Notes under the pieces: generated by a model
What the model was told of the DNA's origin: nothing
What the model saw: the letters and a program-made list of their open reading frames with translations, nothing else
Database searches by the model: none
NCBI GenBank assembly: GCA_001914705.1
Contig: MNDB01000002.1
Location: forward strand, 1 to 11,652
Length of the DNA stretch: 11,652 nt
Direction of reading: 5' to 3'
Source: Actinobacteria bacterium 13_2_20CM_68_14
GTDB lineage: Bacteria; Actinomycetota; Thermoleophilia; Gaiellales; Gaiellaceae
Shown here: positions 1 through 6,628 of the stretch, piece by piece
How the letters are laid out: each line of letters begins with the position of its first letter
Position numbering within the stretch: position 1 is the stretch's first letter
Translations under genes and position numbers: made by a program

Positions 1-1
1 G

Positions 2-36
2 GTCACAGGGACAGTCCCCGTTCGGGGACAGTCCCT
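2..36. repeat. 35-bp palindromic repeat, copy 1 (REP-like)
   Basis: Identical to the copy at 64-98. It consists of two nearly self-complementary arms (7-20 and 23-36) around a TT centre; the arms pair with a single mismatch, and the core gggacagtcccc is present in each arm. It lies 28 bp beyond the stop codon of the minus-strand phosphoesterase gene, so in that mRNA it would form a hairpin and could protect or end the transcript. There is no T-run, so a classical intrinsic terminator is not indicated. That it belongs to a genome-wide REP-like family is inference. Confidence 0.8.
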
Positions 37-63
37 TAAGAACGCTTGGACTCACTCTGAGCC

Positions 64-98
64 GTCACAGGGACAGTCCCCGTTCGGGGACAGTCCCT
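64..98. repeat. 35-bp palindromic repeat, copy 2, inside the end of a gene
   Basis: Exact second copy of the repeat at 2-36, in direct orientation, 62 bp start to start. Arms are 69-82 and 85-98. On the minus strand it encodes the last ten residues (GTVPERGLSL) and the TGA stop of the PHP phosphoesterase, so repeat insertion seems to have rewritten the gene's 3' end. Confidence 0.85.
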
Positions 99-793
99 AC
101 GGCGAGGCCCAGCGCAGAGCCGTCGAACAGGCGGGAGGCCCGCTCCTCCCCCACGCGCCCGCGTGTGAGCTCGTAGGCACCGTCCAGCAGCATCGGGCGC
201 GTCGCCCGGTGGCCGTCGGAGGCGACGAGCGCCGCTAGCCCGTCGTCGACCAGGCGCCAGCCCTCGCGCTCCATCTCCGGGCTGTGGCGGCCCAGGAGGC
301 TGCTCGCGTTGACCTGCAGCGGCCAGCCCCGCCCCGCCAGCTCGTCGGCCAGGCCGGGGTTCCGGAGGACCGCCTCTGTCCGCTCGGGGTGGGCGACGAC
401 CGGCGTCAGCCCGGCACGCTCGATCCACTCGCCGACATCGATGAAGGCGTCGGCCGCGCCGACGAACGGGATCTCGACCAGCACGTACGCGACCTGCTCC
501 AGGACGTATCGCCGCGGGTCCTCGTCCAGGAAGGCACGCATCGGTGTCAGCTCAAAGCCGAGGCGAAGCTCGAGCGGCGCCCGCTCGCGGAGCTCGGCGA
601 AAGCCTTGCGGATCCGGCGCTCGCGTTCCTCGGTCAGCGGCAACGCCGGCGAGACGTGCGGCGTTGCGTAGAGCAGCCCGGTCCCGTGCTCGAACGCGTC
701 GCGTGCGAGTGCCAGTCCCTCGGACACGTTCTGGACGCCGTCATCACCCGAAGGGACGACGTGAGAGTGGATATCGACGAAGCGGGGCTCCAC
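65..793 (-). CDS. CpsB/CapC (YwqE)-type PHP-domain phosphoesterase
   Basis: This 242-aa protein has the full metal-binding set of the PHP-domain tyrosine-protein phosphatases of the CpsB/YwqE family: DIHSH with His9 and His11, the acidic pair Asp17-Asp18 (GDDG), His46 in ATPH, Glu81 in GFE, Glu107 in the VEIPF strand, His135 in AHPER, and Asp193/His195 in SDGH. In characterised relatives such enzymes dephosphorylate tyrosine kinases that control capsule or exopolysaccharide synthesis; no kinase or capsule gene is visible here, so the substrate is unknown. Length fits the family (about 240-260). The start is GTG at 793, 13 bp after the sigma-factor stop, with a GGTGGCGGG stretch upstream as a weak ribosome site, so co-transcription with the sigma gene is likely. 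Oddity: the natural protein probably ended near DGSALG (residue 229); the last ten residues come from the 35-bp palindromic repeat. Confidence 0.87.
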   Translation of the reverse strand: MEPRFVDIHSHVVPSGDDGVQNVSEGLALARDAFEHGTGLLYATPHVSPALPLTEERERRIRKAFAELRERAPLELRLGFELTPMRAFLDEDPRRYVLEQVAYVLVEIPFVGAADAFIDVGEWIERAGLTPVVAHPERTEAVLRNPGLADELAGRGWPLQVNASSLLGRHSPEMEREGWRLVDDGLAALVASDGHRATRPMLLDGAYELTRGRVGEERASRLFDGSALGLAVGTVPERGLSL

Positions 794-806
794 CCCGCCA
801 CCGTAG

Positions 807-1745
807 CTACTCGGCCCGTAGATACAGCTGGAGTGCCGGAGCGACGGTGCGCAGCTCGCGCAGAGCCCGTGACTCGAGCTGGCGGACGCGCTCGCGCGTG
901 ATGCCGAGCGAGGCGCCGACCTCTTCCAGCGTCTGCGGAACCTCGCCGTCGAGCCCGAAGCGCCGGGCCAGGACGAGCCGCATCCGCGGATTCAAGACAT
1001 CGAGCGCGTCGCCGAGCTCGACCGCGCGGAGATTGTCCGCCGTCGTCACATCGGGTCGATCGAGCTTCGTGTCCTCGATCAGGTCGCCGTACAAACTCTC
1101 GCCGTCGCCGACGGGCGTCTCGAGGCTGACCGGGTCCTCGACGAGGTCGAGCAGCTCGCTGACGCGCTCCGGCGTCAGCCCGGCCTCCGTGGCGATCTCG
1201 TCGACCACCGGCTCGCGGTTCAGCTTCTGCGCGAGCACACGGCGTGCGCGCATCACCTTGCGAACCTGCTCGGCCACGTGGACGGGCAGCCGGATCGTGC
1301 GGCCCTGGTCGGCAAGCGCGCGAGTGATCGCCTGCCTGATCCACCAGGTCGCGTACGTCGAAAGCTTGTAGCCCATCGTCCAGTCGAACTTCTCGACGGC
1401 CCGGATCAGGCCGAGATTGCCCTCCTGAATCAGGTCGAGGAGCGGGACGCCGGCCCTGGTGTAGTTCCGCGTGATCGACATCACTAGGCGGAGGTTGTGC
1501 TCGATCAGCTTGCGCTTCGCATCTTCGTCGCCCTCGTCCTTGCGCCGCGCGAGCTCGCGCTCCTCCGGCGGTGTCAGCAGCCGGCCGTCGCCGATCTGGC
1601 GGACGTACAGCTTGAGTGGATCCTGAGTTGGAGCCGCGGCCTCTTTGACGTCGTCTTCGTCGACGTCGGCGGCGTCCTGTACGAGCTCCAGCTTTGGCTC
1701 GAGGACCGGCTCGGGGAGCGAATCTGGAAGCGGCCGCTGCTCCAT
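807..1745 (-). CDS. Sigma-70 family RNA polymerase sigma factor (group 1/2, RpoD/SigA-like)
   Basis: This 312-aa protein directs RNA polymerase to promoters. Residues 1-40 are an acidic, variable N-terminus without a clear region 1.1. Region 1.2 begins at DPLKLYVRQIG (42-52). Region 2 spans about 79-160, with HNLRLV, DLIQEGNLGLIRAVEKFD and the aromatic promoter-melting segment YATWWIRQAI. Region 3 is about 161-235. Region 4 is about 248-300, with a helix-turn-helix at TLEEVGASLGITRERVRQLE. The presence of regions 1.2 to 4 marks it as primary-like rather than ECF; whether it is the housekeeping factor or a stress-related group 2 factor cannot be told from one window. ATG at 1745 is the first in-frame start after an upstream stop near 1846; no strong Shine-Dalgarno precedes it. 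The phosphoesterase gene follows after 13 bp, and the class II amidotransferase is divergent. Confidence 0.93.
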   Translation of the reverse strand: MEQRPLPDSLPEPVLEPKLELVQDAADVDEDDVKEAAAPTQDPLKLYVRQIGDGRLLTPPEERELARRKDEGDEDAKRKLIEHNLRLVMSITRNYTRAGVPLLDLIQEGNLGLIRAVEKFDWTMGYKLSTYATWWIRQAITRALADQGRTIRLPVHVAEQVRKVMRARRVLAQKLNREPVVDEIATEAGLTPERVSELLDLVEDPVSLETPVGDGESLYGDLIEDTKLDRPDVTTADNLRAVELGDALDVLNPRMRLVLARRFGLDGEVPQTLEEVGASLGITRERVRQLESRALRELRTVAPALQLYLRAE

Positions 1746-1881
1746 CGTGTTTGAGCTATCGGCCTCGCGGAGAAGCGTCTTGATCTTGTCAACCCCCCGA
1801 CCGAGGGAGCGAGGTTTTGCGTTTGTAACCGACGCGCAAAGTCATGACTAACTCGTGCATCAAGCCCGCGTCAAAGGCTTA

Positions 1882-1921
1882 AGGAAGACCGTCCGTCTGG
1901 CTAGGAAGATCGTCCGTTTGG
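1882..1921. repeat. Two 19-bp direct repeats with 21-bp period, putative operator
   Basis: aggaagaccgtccgtctgg (1882-1900) is repeated as aggaagatcgtccgtttgg (1903-1921), with two C/T differences. The 21-bp period puts both copies on the same DNA face two turns apart. The second copy ends 5 bp before the putative -10 TACACT, so a protein bound here would overlap the -35 position of the plus-strand promoter. The regulator is unknown; operator function is inference. Confidence 0.6.
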
Positions 1922-1926
1922 GGTCC

Positions 1927-1932
1927 TACACT
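1927..1932 (+). promoter_or_regulatory. Putative -10 element (TACACT) for the amidotransferase gene
   Basis: TACACT fits the TANNNT -10 pattern and ends 7 bp before the ATG at 1940, placing the start point at or next to the start codon. No Shine-Dalgarno sequence is present between them, which agrees with leaderless translation, common in actinobacteria. No recognisable -35 lies upstream. Confidence 0.4.
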
Positions 1933-1939
1933 CATTGAT

Positions 1940-2734
1940 ATGTGCGGAATCGCCGGATATAGCCTCACTGCCTCGAGCCCGCTCGAGCGGACGCTCGCGG
2001 CTCAGGCTCTCCTGGCGGGAATCGCCGAGCGCGGCGCCGACGCCGTCGGTTACGCCCACCGCACACCCGGCGAGGGCGTGTCGGTGCACAAGCAGCGTTC
2101 GGGCGCGAGCGCGCTGCTCGACGAGATCACCGTTCCGCAGAGTGCGACCGAACTCCTGGTCCATGTCCGGGACTACACGAAGGGCCATCCGACCGTCGCG
2201 GCAAACAATCACCCGATCCGCCACGGCGCGGTCATTGGCATCCACAACGGGGTCATTCTCAACGACGACGAGTTGCTCGCCGATCACGACTGTGCGCGGC
2301 GAGAGCCCGGAATGACGGTCGACTCCGAGGCGATCTTCGCCGTCGCCGCCCACTCCGAGGGCGCCGCCGAGGCGCTCGGGGCTCTCCGCGGCTCGATGGC
2401 GACCGCCTGGATCGACGAGCGGCGCGAGAACTCGATCTCTGTCGCGCGCGGCGTCGGCCGCCCGGTCTGGCTTGGCGCCGGCGACGACGGCGTGTTCTTC
2501 GCCTCGACGAAGCTCGGGCTCGAGGTCGTGGAGCGCTTCCTCGGCGTGAAGCTGGAGATGGACGAGCTCGAGGAAGGCACCCTCGTCCAGCTCGAGCTCG
2601 GTCGTGAGACGAGTCGAACGCGATTCAACCCCGACCGGCGCTTCGAGGATGCACCACTCCCGGCCGTGCGTGCTCCGAGGGAAGCTGCGCTCTGTCTGAA
2701 GCGGCTCGCGGTACTGGCCGCGGCGGCACACTAA
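1940..2734 (+). CDS. Stand-alone class II glutamine amidotransferase domain protein
   Basis: This 264-aa protein starts MCGIAGY: Cys2, exposed after removal of the initiator Met, is the N-terminal nucleophile of class II (Ntn-type) glutamine amidotransferases, which release ammonia from glutamine. Other family marks follow: HVRDYTKG (75-82, equivalent of the arginine loop HTRWATHG of GlmS), NNHPI (89-93), HNGVI (102-106) and VDSEAIF (127-133). There is no sugar isomerase (SIS), phosphoribosyltransferase or asparagine synthase domain: the protein ends soon after the amidotransferase fold. It may therefore work with a separate acceptor subunit, resemble the YafJ/Gn-AT_II single-domain proteins, or have lost its partner. 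The start at 1940 is fixed by the catalytic Cys; no ribosome site precedes it. Its stop lies 4 bp from the end of the convergent HNH-repeat gene. Confidence 0.88.
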   Translation: MCGIAGYSLTASSPLERTLAAQALLAGIAERGADAVGYAHRTPGEGVSVHKQRSGASALLDEITVPQSATELLVHVRDYTKGHPTVAANNHPIRHGAVIGIHNGVILNDDELLADHDCARREPGMTVDSEAIFAVAAHSEGAAEALGALRGSMATAWIDERRENSISVARGVGRPVWLGAGDDGVFFASTKLGLEVVERFLGVKLEMDELEEGTLVQLELGRETSRTRFNPDRRFEDAPLPAVRAPREAALCLKRLAVLAAAAH

Positions 2735-2738
2735 GGCG

Positions 2739-3422
2739 CTAGCTGATCGTCCCGTCGGCGGCCACGTCGACGTCGGCCTCGCGTAGCCGCTCCCGCACAA
2801 GGAACTGGAACGTCGACCAGGCCCCGCGCCTGGCGTCGAACATCCGATAGATCTGCCACTCGGTGAGCATGGCGTCGTCGGCCTTGCGCGCCGTGGTCCA
2901 GTCCGCGAACTTCGGCAGACGGCCGAGCTTCTTCGAGAGGCTGACTGCCTGGTCGAGCGCCCGCTCCAGCCGCTCCTCTCCCACCGGCACATCGAAGCCC
3001 GCCTCGCGCAGCGCGTTCGTGAGCGAGCCGAAGGTATGCCAATAGAGCGACTTCGAAGGCAGCTTGCCGCGATGCTCGTCGATGTCTCGCGCCGTCGGCA
3101 CACGCCCGAGCTCCTTCCCCAGCTCCTGGAGCAGGGCGAGCAGCTCCTCGCGCGTGGCGAAGCGGCGCGGCACGAGCCCGGCCTTGCGCTTGGCACGGTT
3201 CCAGCTGCCGAAGTGCTCGATCACCGTCTGTGGATGCACGGTCGTCTTCGAGTCGGCCGCGAACTCCCGCATCGTCGGCGAGCGCCCCAGCCGCTCTGCG
3301 GATTGCTTCAGCTCGGCGAGGATCTGCTCGTCGGTGTAGCGCTTGCGGATCCCGGCCTGGAACTCGGCAAGCGCCTCGCGGTCGATGTCCGCGACCGCCC
3401 TGTAGACGGACTTGCGGGGCAT
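2739..3422 (-). CDS. Protein of three HNH/homing-endonuclease-associated repeats, probable DNA-binding protein
   Basis: This 227-aa protein is a tandem array of three copies of the roughly 50-residue repeat known from homing endonucleases and HNH nucleases (HNH_repeat type). Copy 1 (about 30-83) has LGRSPTMREF then FGSWNRAKRKAGL; copy 2 (about 90-143) has LGRVPTARDI then FGSLTNALREAGF; copy 3 (about 153-213) has LGRLPKFADW then a diverged RRGAWSTFQFLV. Each reads as helix, loop LGR.P, helix, aromatic-Gly-(S/A)-W core, which in nucleases serves DNA recognition. No HNH, GIY-YIG or other catalytic motif is visible, so it may be a DNA-binding regulator or a domesticated remnant. ATG at 3422 is preceded by TATTCT (3439-3434) as a -10, giving a leader of only a few bases. 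It follows the GGDEF/HD-GYP gene on the same strand after 79 bp, but with its own promoter candidate. Confidence 0.75.
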   Translation of the reverse strand: MPRKSVYRAVADIDREALAEFQAGIRKRYTDEQILAELKQSAERLGRSPTMREFAADSKTTVHPQTVIEHFGSWNRAKRKAGLVPRRFATREELLALLQELGKELGRVPTARDIDEHRGKLPSKSLYWHTFGSLTNALREAGFDVPVGEERLERALDQAVSLSKKLGRLPKFADWTTARKADDAMLTEWQIYRMFDARRGAWSTFQFLVRERLREADVDVAADGTIS

Positions 3423-3433
3423 TGCTGCAAGTC

Positions 3434-3439
3434 AGAATA
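3434..3439 (-). promoter_or_regulatory. Putative -10 (TATTCT) for the HNH-repeat protein gene
   Basis: On the minus strand TATTCT lies 11 bp before ATG 3422, with a poor -35 candidate TTGCAG (3461-3456) 16 bp upstream. The 8-mer ctgcaagt (plus-strand reading) flanks it at 3425-3432 and 3455-3462, 30 bp apart, and could be a binding site for a regulator, possibly the encoded protein itself. Confidence 0.4.
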
Positions 3440-3468
3440 GAGCATTTGCGCGCATCTGCAAGTACGCG

Positions 3469-3498
3469 CCTCTTTCGCTGAACTTTCCCAGCGAGAGG
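3469..3498 (-). terminator. Hairpin right after the GGDEF/HD-GYP stop codon
   Basis: The segments 3469-3480 and 3489-3498 are complementary over ten base pairs with a 2-nt bulge (cctct..cgctg against cagcgagagg) and an 8-nt loop. The hairpin starts 3 bp after the TAA at 3504-3502. No U-tract follows, so it may be a weak or Rho-assisted terminator or a 3'-end stabiliser rather than a full intrinsic terminator. Confidence 0.45.
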
Positions 3499-3501
3499 CG
3501 G

Positions 3502-6255
3502 TTACAGCGCGACGGCGGCTTCGCGTTCCGGTGCGGTCTGGCTCGCCTCGACCGGCAGGATCCGCTCGAGCGCCGCGACACACCGCGGGCAGAACTGGCT
3601 GCCTGCCGCCTGCCGGAGTTCTTCGAGGGCTTCCCTCACCGGCCTGGCTGCTCTGTAGTTGCGCGTCGTCAGCATCGAGTCGAGCGCGTCGGCTACATGG
3701 ATGATCCGGGCACCGAGCGGGATCTCCTCGCCCCTGAGCCGATCGGGATACCCCGCGCCGTCGAAGCGCTCGTGGTGGTGGCGGATTGCCGGGACGGCGT
3801 CGTTCAGGAAGCCGAGCCGGTCGATGATGCGTGCGCCCTCGTCCGCGTGCTTCTGCATCAGCGTCCACTCGGAGTCGGTCAGGCTGGCCGGCTTCAGCAA
3901 GATCGCGTCTGGAATTGCCAGCTTGCCAATGTCGTGGAAGAGCGCGGCATGCCCGAGCAGGTCGAGCTCCGCCTGCGAGAGACCGAGCTCGCGGCCGATC
4001 GCCAGCGCGAGCTGCTGGACGCGGCGCGAGTGACCGGCCGTGTAGGCGTCGCGGGCATCGACGGTCGCCGACAGCGACTCCATCGCGGCGGTCGAGCGCT
4101 CCTTGAGCAGCCGGTTTGCCTGCTCCAGGGAAACGTTCTGGGTCTGAATCGTCTCGGCGGCCGCACGTAGCTTCTGCGCGCTCTTCTGGGTGTGCCTGAG
4201 GTAGGCCTCCTGGGTCTTCCGCATCAGGAACAGCGGCACCGCGAAGACGGCGAACGCCCAGAGATGCGCTGACTCGTAGCCGAGGAAGATGACGCCGGCT
4301 ATGAAGCCGTAGACGAGGTAGTGAGGGACGAGCCAGGCGAAGCGCTCCTGAAACGCACGCGACCAGCGCTCGTGGCCCTCGACGGCCGTGGCGAGGCTGA
4401 CGAGACCCATGTTGACCCCGAAGTAGGCGAAACCCGCGGCTACGCCGGCGACGATCGTCAGGATGCGGCCGGGGTCTCCCTGGACGTCGAGGTGGTGCAG
4501 TGAGAACGCCCCCACGGCCGCCAGCGAAGCGAGCGACAGGGCGCCGATGTTGAAGAGGACATGGTGCAGCGACTGCCGCCGAGCGCTCCACTCGACCGCC
4601 GCAGTCGTGAGCGCCAGCGCGAGCGCCGCCCGAGGGCCAAAAAGGGCCGCACCGGCGATCGCCCCCACCGCGCTAACGGAGATCGATCCGAGATCGAGCT
4701 CGAGCGCGAGGGCTTGACCCGCTCCGACGAGGGCGATGATCGCGATCAGTCCGCTCACGTCGTGACTGGTGCCGAAGACGAGGCCGGCGACGCCGGCCGC
4801 ACTGCCGACCAGGCCGACCAGACCGACGACCGTGGCGAGGCGCTTCGAGAGCGAGAAGAAGGTCGGGCCGTGGACGGCATGTGGCCGGGGATGGCGACGC
4901 TCCTCCGCGGGGTGCGCCTCGATCGAACCCGGCAGCGGCGTGCGGTGCTCGCCATCGTCGGGAACGGCGACGAGCGGGGTCGAGCGTGTCTCTGGCACCA
5001 CGAGCGGCTCCGAGCTTGCGTCGAGGACGCGGTTCCGGCCCTGCAGCTTGGCCCTGTAGACGGCGAGGTCGGCCTGATGGATCAACTCGTTCGCGTCGGC
5101 GCCGTCGCGTGGGAAGGCGGCGACACCGATCGAGACGGTCGCGCGAATCGGCTCGCTCGAGGTCTCAACGTCGATGGACGAGGCGGCGACTGCGCGCCGG
5201 ATCCGTTCCGCGATCTCGAAGGCCTGTTCCGGCGGCGTCTCGGGCAGGAGGATCGCGAACTCCTCACCGCCGAAGCGGGCAGGCACGTCGTAGTGGCGCA
5301 ACTGCGTCCGGAAGGTCTCGGCGATTCCCTTGAGCACGGCGTCGCCGGCGAGGTGGCCGTAGGTGTTGTTGATGTCGCGGAGGAGGTCGAGGTCAGCCAT
5401 GATCAGCGTCATCGGCCGCTCGAACCGCTGCGAGCGCGCAAGCTCCTCCGCCAGCGTCGCCGCGAAGTAACGGGCGTTGAAGAGGCCGGTCTTGGGGTCG
5501 ACGCGCGCCTCCTCCTGCAGCTGTGGGACGCTCAGCGAGCGGTGGATCAGCAGCAGCGGCGCGACCGCGAAGGGCAGCAGCCATGGGTTGAGATCCCAGA
5601 AGGTGCCGATCCCGACGCCGAGGGCAGCGAGCACGAGGTCGGTTGAGAGGCTCTCGAACGAGAAGATGCCGAGCTCCCTGAACGAGTGGCTGTAGAAGAA
5701 GTGCAGCATCGGCGCAAGCAGGATGTGATTGACGGCCACGCAGACCGCCGCCGCGGCCATCCCGGCGAGCGCGAGGCGAAGGTCGTGGTTCGGGAGCAGG
5801 TGGTCGGCGCCGGCCGTTGCGTGGAAGGCCGCCCAGGCGGCAAGCAGTGAAATCGTCCAGTTACAGATGTTGAAGGTCTGGCTGTACCAAGCGTTCCGAT
5901 TCTTCAGCCATTCCGGAACGTGCTGGATCACCCCGATCAGTGCGACCAGCTCCGGCGGGAGCAGCATCACCGCTGGGATCAGGAAGACGACAGTCGTGTG
6001 GTACGACTGATTCCGCGGCGTCCGCACGACGAAGAGCTGCGCCACCGCGGCAGCCGAGCCGAGGATGATGAACGTCGCCCAGCTGTGCGTGCCGGCTTTC
6101 AGGTGTGGCAGCAGCGGAACCGTGGCGGCGGCCGCGACGACGCCGATGACGAAGAAGTAGATCGTCGCCCGGATCGGCGGCTTCTTCTCGGCGCCGTGCT
6201 CGTCGATCGTGCCCGGCACCTCGGGGAGGACGATGCTTCCGGGAACAGCGCTCAC
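3502..6255 (-). CDS. Membrane TM-GGDEF-TM-HD-GYP protein (putative diguanylate cyclase plus c-di-GMP phosphodiesterase)
   Basis: This 917-aa protein carries both the synthesising and degrading enzyme domains for cyclic di-GMP. Residues about 28-240 are a multi-span membrane module. The GGDEF domain (about 250-412) has DPKTGLFN, ADLDLLRDINNTYGH (metal Asp288) and an intact GGEEF at 329-333, with an RxxD inhibitory I-site (RHYD, 320-323) five residues before it. A second multi-span module covers about 470-680, followed by a likely coiled linker (685-722). The HD-GYP domain (about 725-900) has His742, HDIGK (774-778), His803, HHHERFDGAGYP (826-837) and ADALD, so metal and GYP residues are present. 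The two membrane modules resemble each other (for example TFNICNWTISLLAA and LFNIGALSLASLAA), pointing to fusion of two TM-plus-enzyme genes. The C-terminus has a CPRC motif (889-892). Start is GTG 6255 with GGAG 9 nt upstream; a hairpin follows the stop. Confidence 0.92.
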   Translation of the reverse strand: MSAVPGSIVLPEVPGTIDEHGAEKKPPIRATIYFFVIGVVAAAATVPLLPHLKAGTHSWATFIILGSAAAVAQLFVVRTPRNQSYHTTVVFLIPAVMLLPPELVALIGVIQHVPEWLKNRNAWYSQTFNICNWTISLLAAWAAFHATAGADHLLPNHDLRLALAGMAAAAVCVAVNHILLAPMLHFFYSHSFRELGIFSFESLSTDLVLAALGVGIGTFWDLNPWLLPFAVAPLLLIHRSLSVPQLQEEARVDPKTGLFNARYFAATLAEELARSQRFERPMTLIMADLDLLRDINNTYGHLAGDAVLKGIAETFRTQLRHYDVPARFGGEEFAILLPETPPEQAFEIAERIRRAVAASSIDVETSSEPIRATVSIGVAAFPRDGADANELIHQADLAVYRAKLQGRNRVLDASSEPLVVPETRSTPLVAVPDDGEHRTPLPGSIEAHPAEERRHPRPHAVHGPTFFSLSKRLATVVGLVGLVGSAAGVAGLVFGTSHDVSGLIAIIALVGAGQALALELDLGSISVSAVGAIAGAALFGPRAALALALTTAAVEWSARRQSLHHVLFNIGALSLASLAAVGAFSLHHLDVQGDPGRILTIVAGVAAGFAYFGVNMGLVSLATAVEGHERWSRAFQERFAWLVPHYLVYGFIAGVIFLGYESAHLWAFAVFAVPLFLMRKTQEAYLRHTQKSAQKLRAAAETIQTQNVSLEQANRLLKERSTAAMESLSATVDARDAYTAGHSRRVQQLALAIGRELGLSQAELDLLGHAALFHDIGKLAIPDAILLKPASLTDSEWTLMQKHADEGARIIDRLGFLNDAVPAIRHHHERFDGAGYPDRLRGEEIPLGARIIHVADALDSMLTTRNYRAARPVREALEELRQAAGSQFCPRCVAALERILPVEASQTAPEREAAVAL

Positions 6256-6533
6256 TAGCCCGCTCTCCGAGGAAACGTCGGCGGCATCCCCAACGCTGTC
6301 GAGGGACCAGCCGGGATAAACGGTCGCGCGAGTGAATCGCGCGCCGTCTCAGCCGGCGTCGCAAGCGACGCCCCAGGACCGGCCGGGATGAGACGAGCCA
6401 GGATGAAGGGTCGCGCCGGCGAAGCGCACGAGCTCTTCGACGGCCTGCGCGATTCCTCGGTCGGGTCGATCGACCGCACGCTGCGCGGGTCGTCCTGAGA
6501 AGACCCACCAAGCGAATGCCGCTCAGCGCTCAT
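6255..6533 (-). CDS. Possible 92-codon upstream ORF, uncertain
   Basis: ATG 6533 is preceded, 10 nt away, by aaaggag, the strongest Shine-Dalgarno-like sequence in the window, and the TAG stop (6257-6255) shares a base with the GTG start of the GGDEF/HD-GYP gene (TAGTG), the geometry of translational coupling. Against a real protein: no recognisable domain, an arginine/serine/proline-rich composition, and a C-terminal half that is translation of imperfect DNA repeats (LARPFIPAGP and ARLIPAGPG). It could be a leader ORF whose translation sets expression of the downstream gene, or a chance reading frame. Function unknown. Confidence 0.25.
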   Translation of the reverse strand: MSAERHSLGGSSQDDPRSVRSIDPTEESRRPSKSSCASPARPFILARLIPAGPGASLATPAETARDSLARPFIPAGPSTALGMPPTFPRRAG

Positions 6534-6628
6534 GCCTTGCCGTCTCCTTTCCGCCCTCGGGCGGTGCCGCGATTACAGAGGCCGGCGTGCCTCGCACGAC
6601 TACGCCGCAGTTCGTCCACTACAAGGCA
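6533..6628 (-). promoter_or_regulatory. Possible structured 5' leader, minus strand
   Basis: On the minus strand TGCCTTG (6628-6622) is complementary to CAAGGCA (6539-6533), which touches the ATG at 6533. The loop between them holds hairpins CGTGC/GCACG and CCGCCC/GGGCGG and ends with the aaaggag Shine-Dalgarno. Such an arrangement could hide or expose the ribosome site. No c-di-GMP (GEMM) riboswitch signature is visible, and in GC-rich DNA short helices arise by chance. Confidence 0.25.

Larger units (their letters stand above)
1746..1939. promoter_or_regulatory. Divergent promoter region between sigma factor and amidotransferase genes
   Basis: This 194-bp gap separates two genes reading outward. 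On the plus side TACACT at 1927-1932 is a good -10 candidate whose predicted start point falls at or next to the ATG at 1940, suggesting a leaderless mRNA. No clear -35 is seen there; that space is filled by a direct repeat (1882-1921). On the minus side, TTGACG (1874-1869) and TTGACA (1792-1787) resemble -35 boxes, but neither has a convincing -10 at 16-18 bp. A short inverted pair TTTGCG/CGCAAA lies at 1816-1821 and 1835-1840. Confidence 0.5.

Noticed and set aside
2..98. Two identical 35-bp repeats as a minimal CRISPR
   Set aside because: Only two copies, one of them coding, strong internal palindromes, a 27-bp spacer and no cas genes: a REP-like repeat fits better.
1787..1792. TTGACA on the minus strand as -35 box of the sigma gene
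   Set aside because: No TANNNT-like element at 16-18 bp spacing; too close to the start codon to combine with other candidates.
1746..1848. Upstream extension of the sigma-factor frame (reads like VDKIKTLLREAD)
   Set aside because: The frame is open back to a TGA near 1846, but contains no ATG, GTG or TTG start before 1745.
1901..3196. 431-aa minus-strand frame
   Set aside because: It spans the antisense of the amidotransferase gene and another frame of the HNH-repeat gene; its composition is that of a shadow ORF.
3308..4591. 427-aa minus-strand frame
   Set aside because: It is an alternate frame of the HD-GYP gene end and the HNH-repeat gene start, Arg/Pro-rich and without motifs.
4561..5646. 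361-aa plus-strand frame
   Set aside because: It is antisense to the GGDEF/HD-GYP gene, has no domain-like sequence and no ribosome site.
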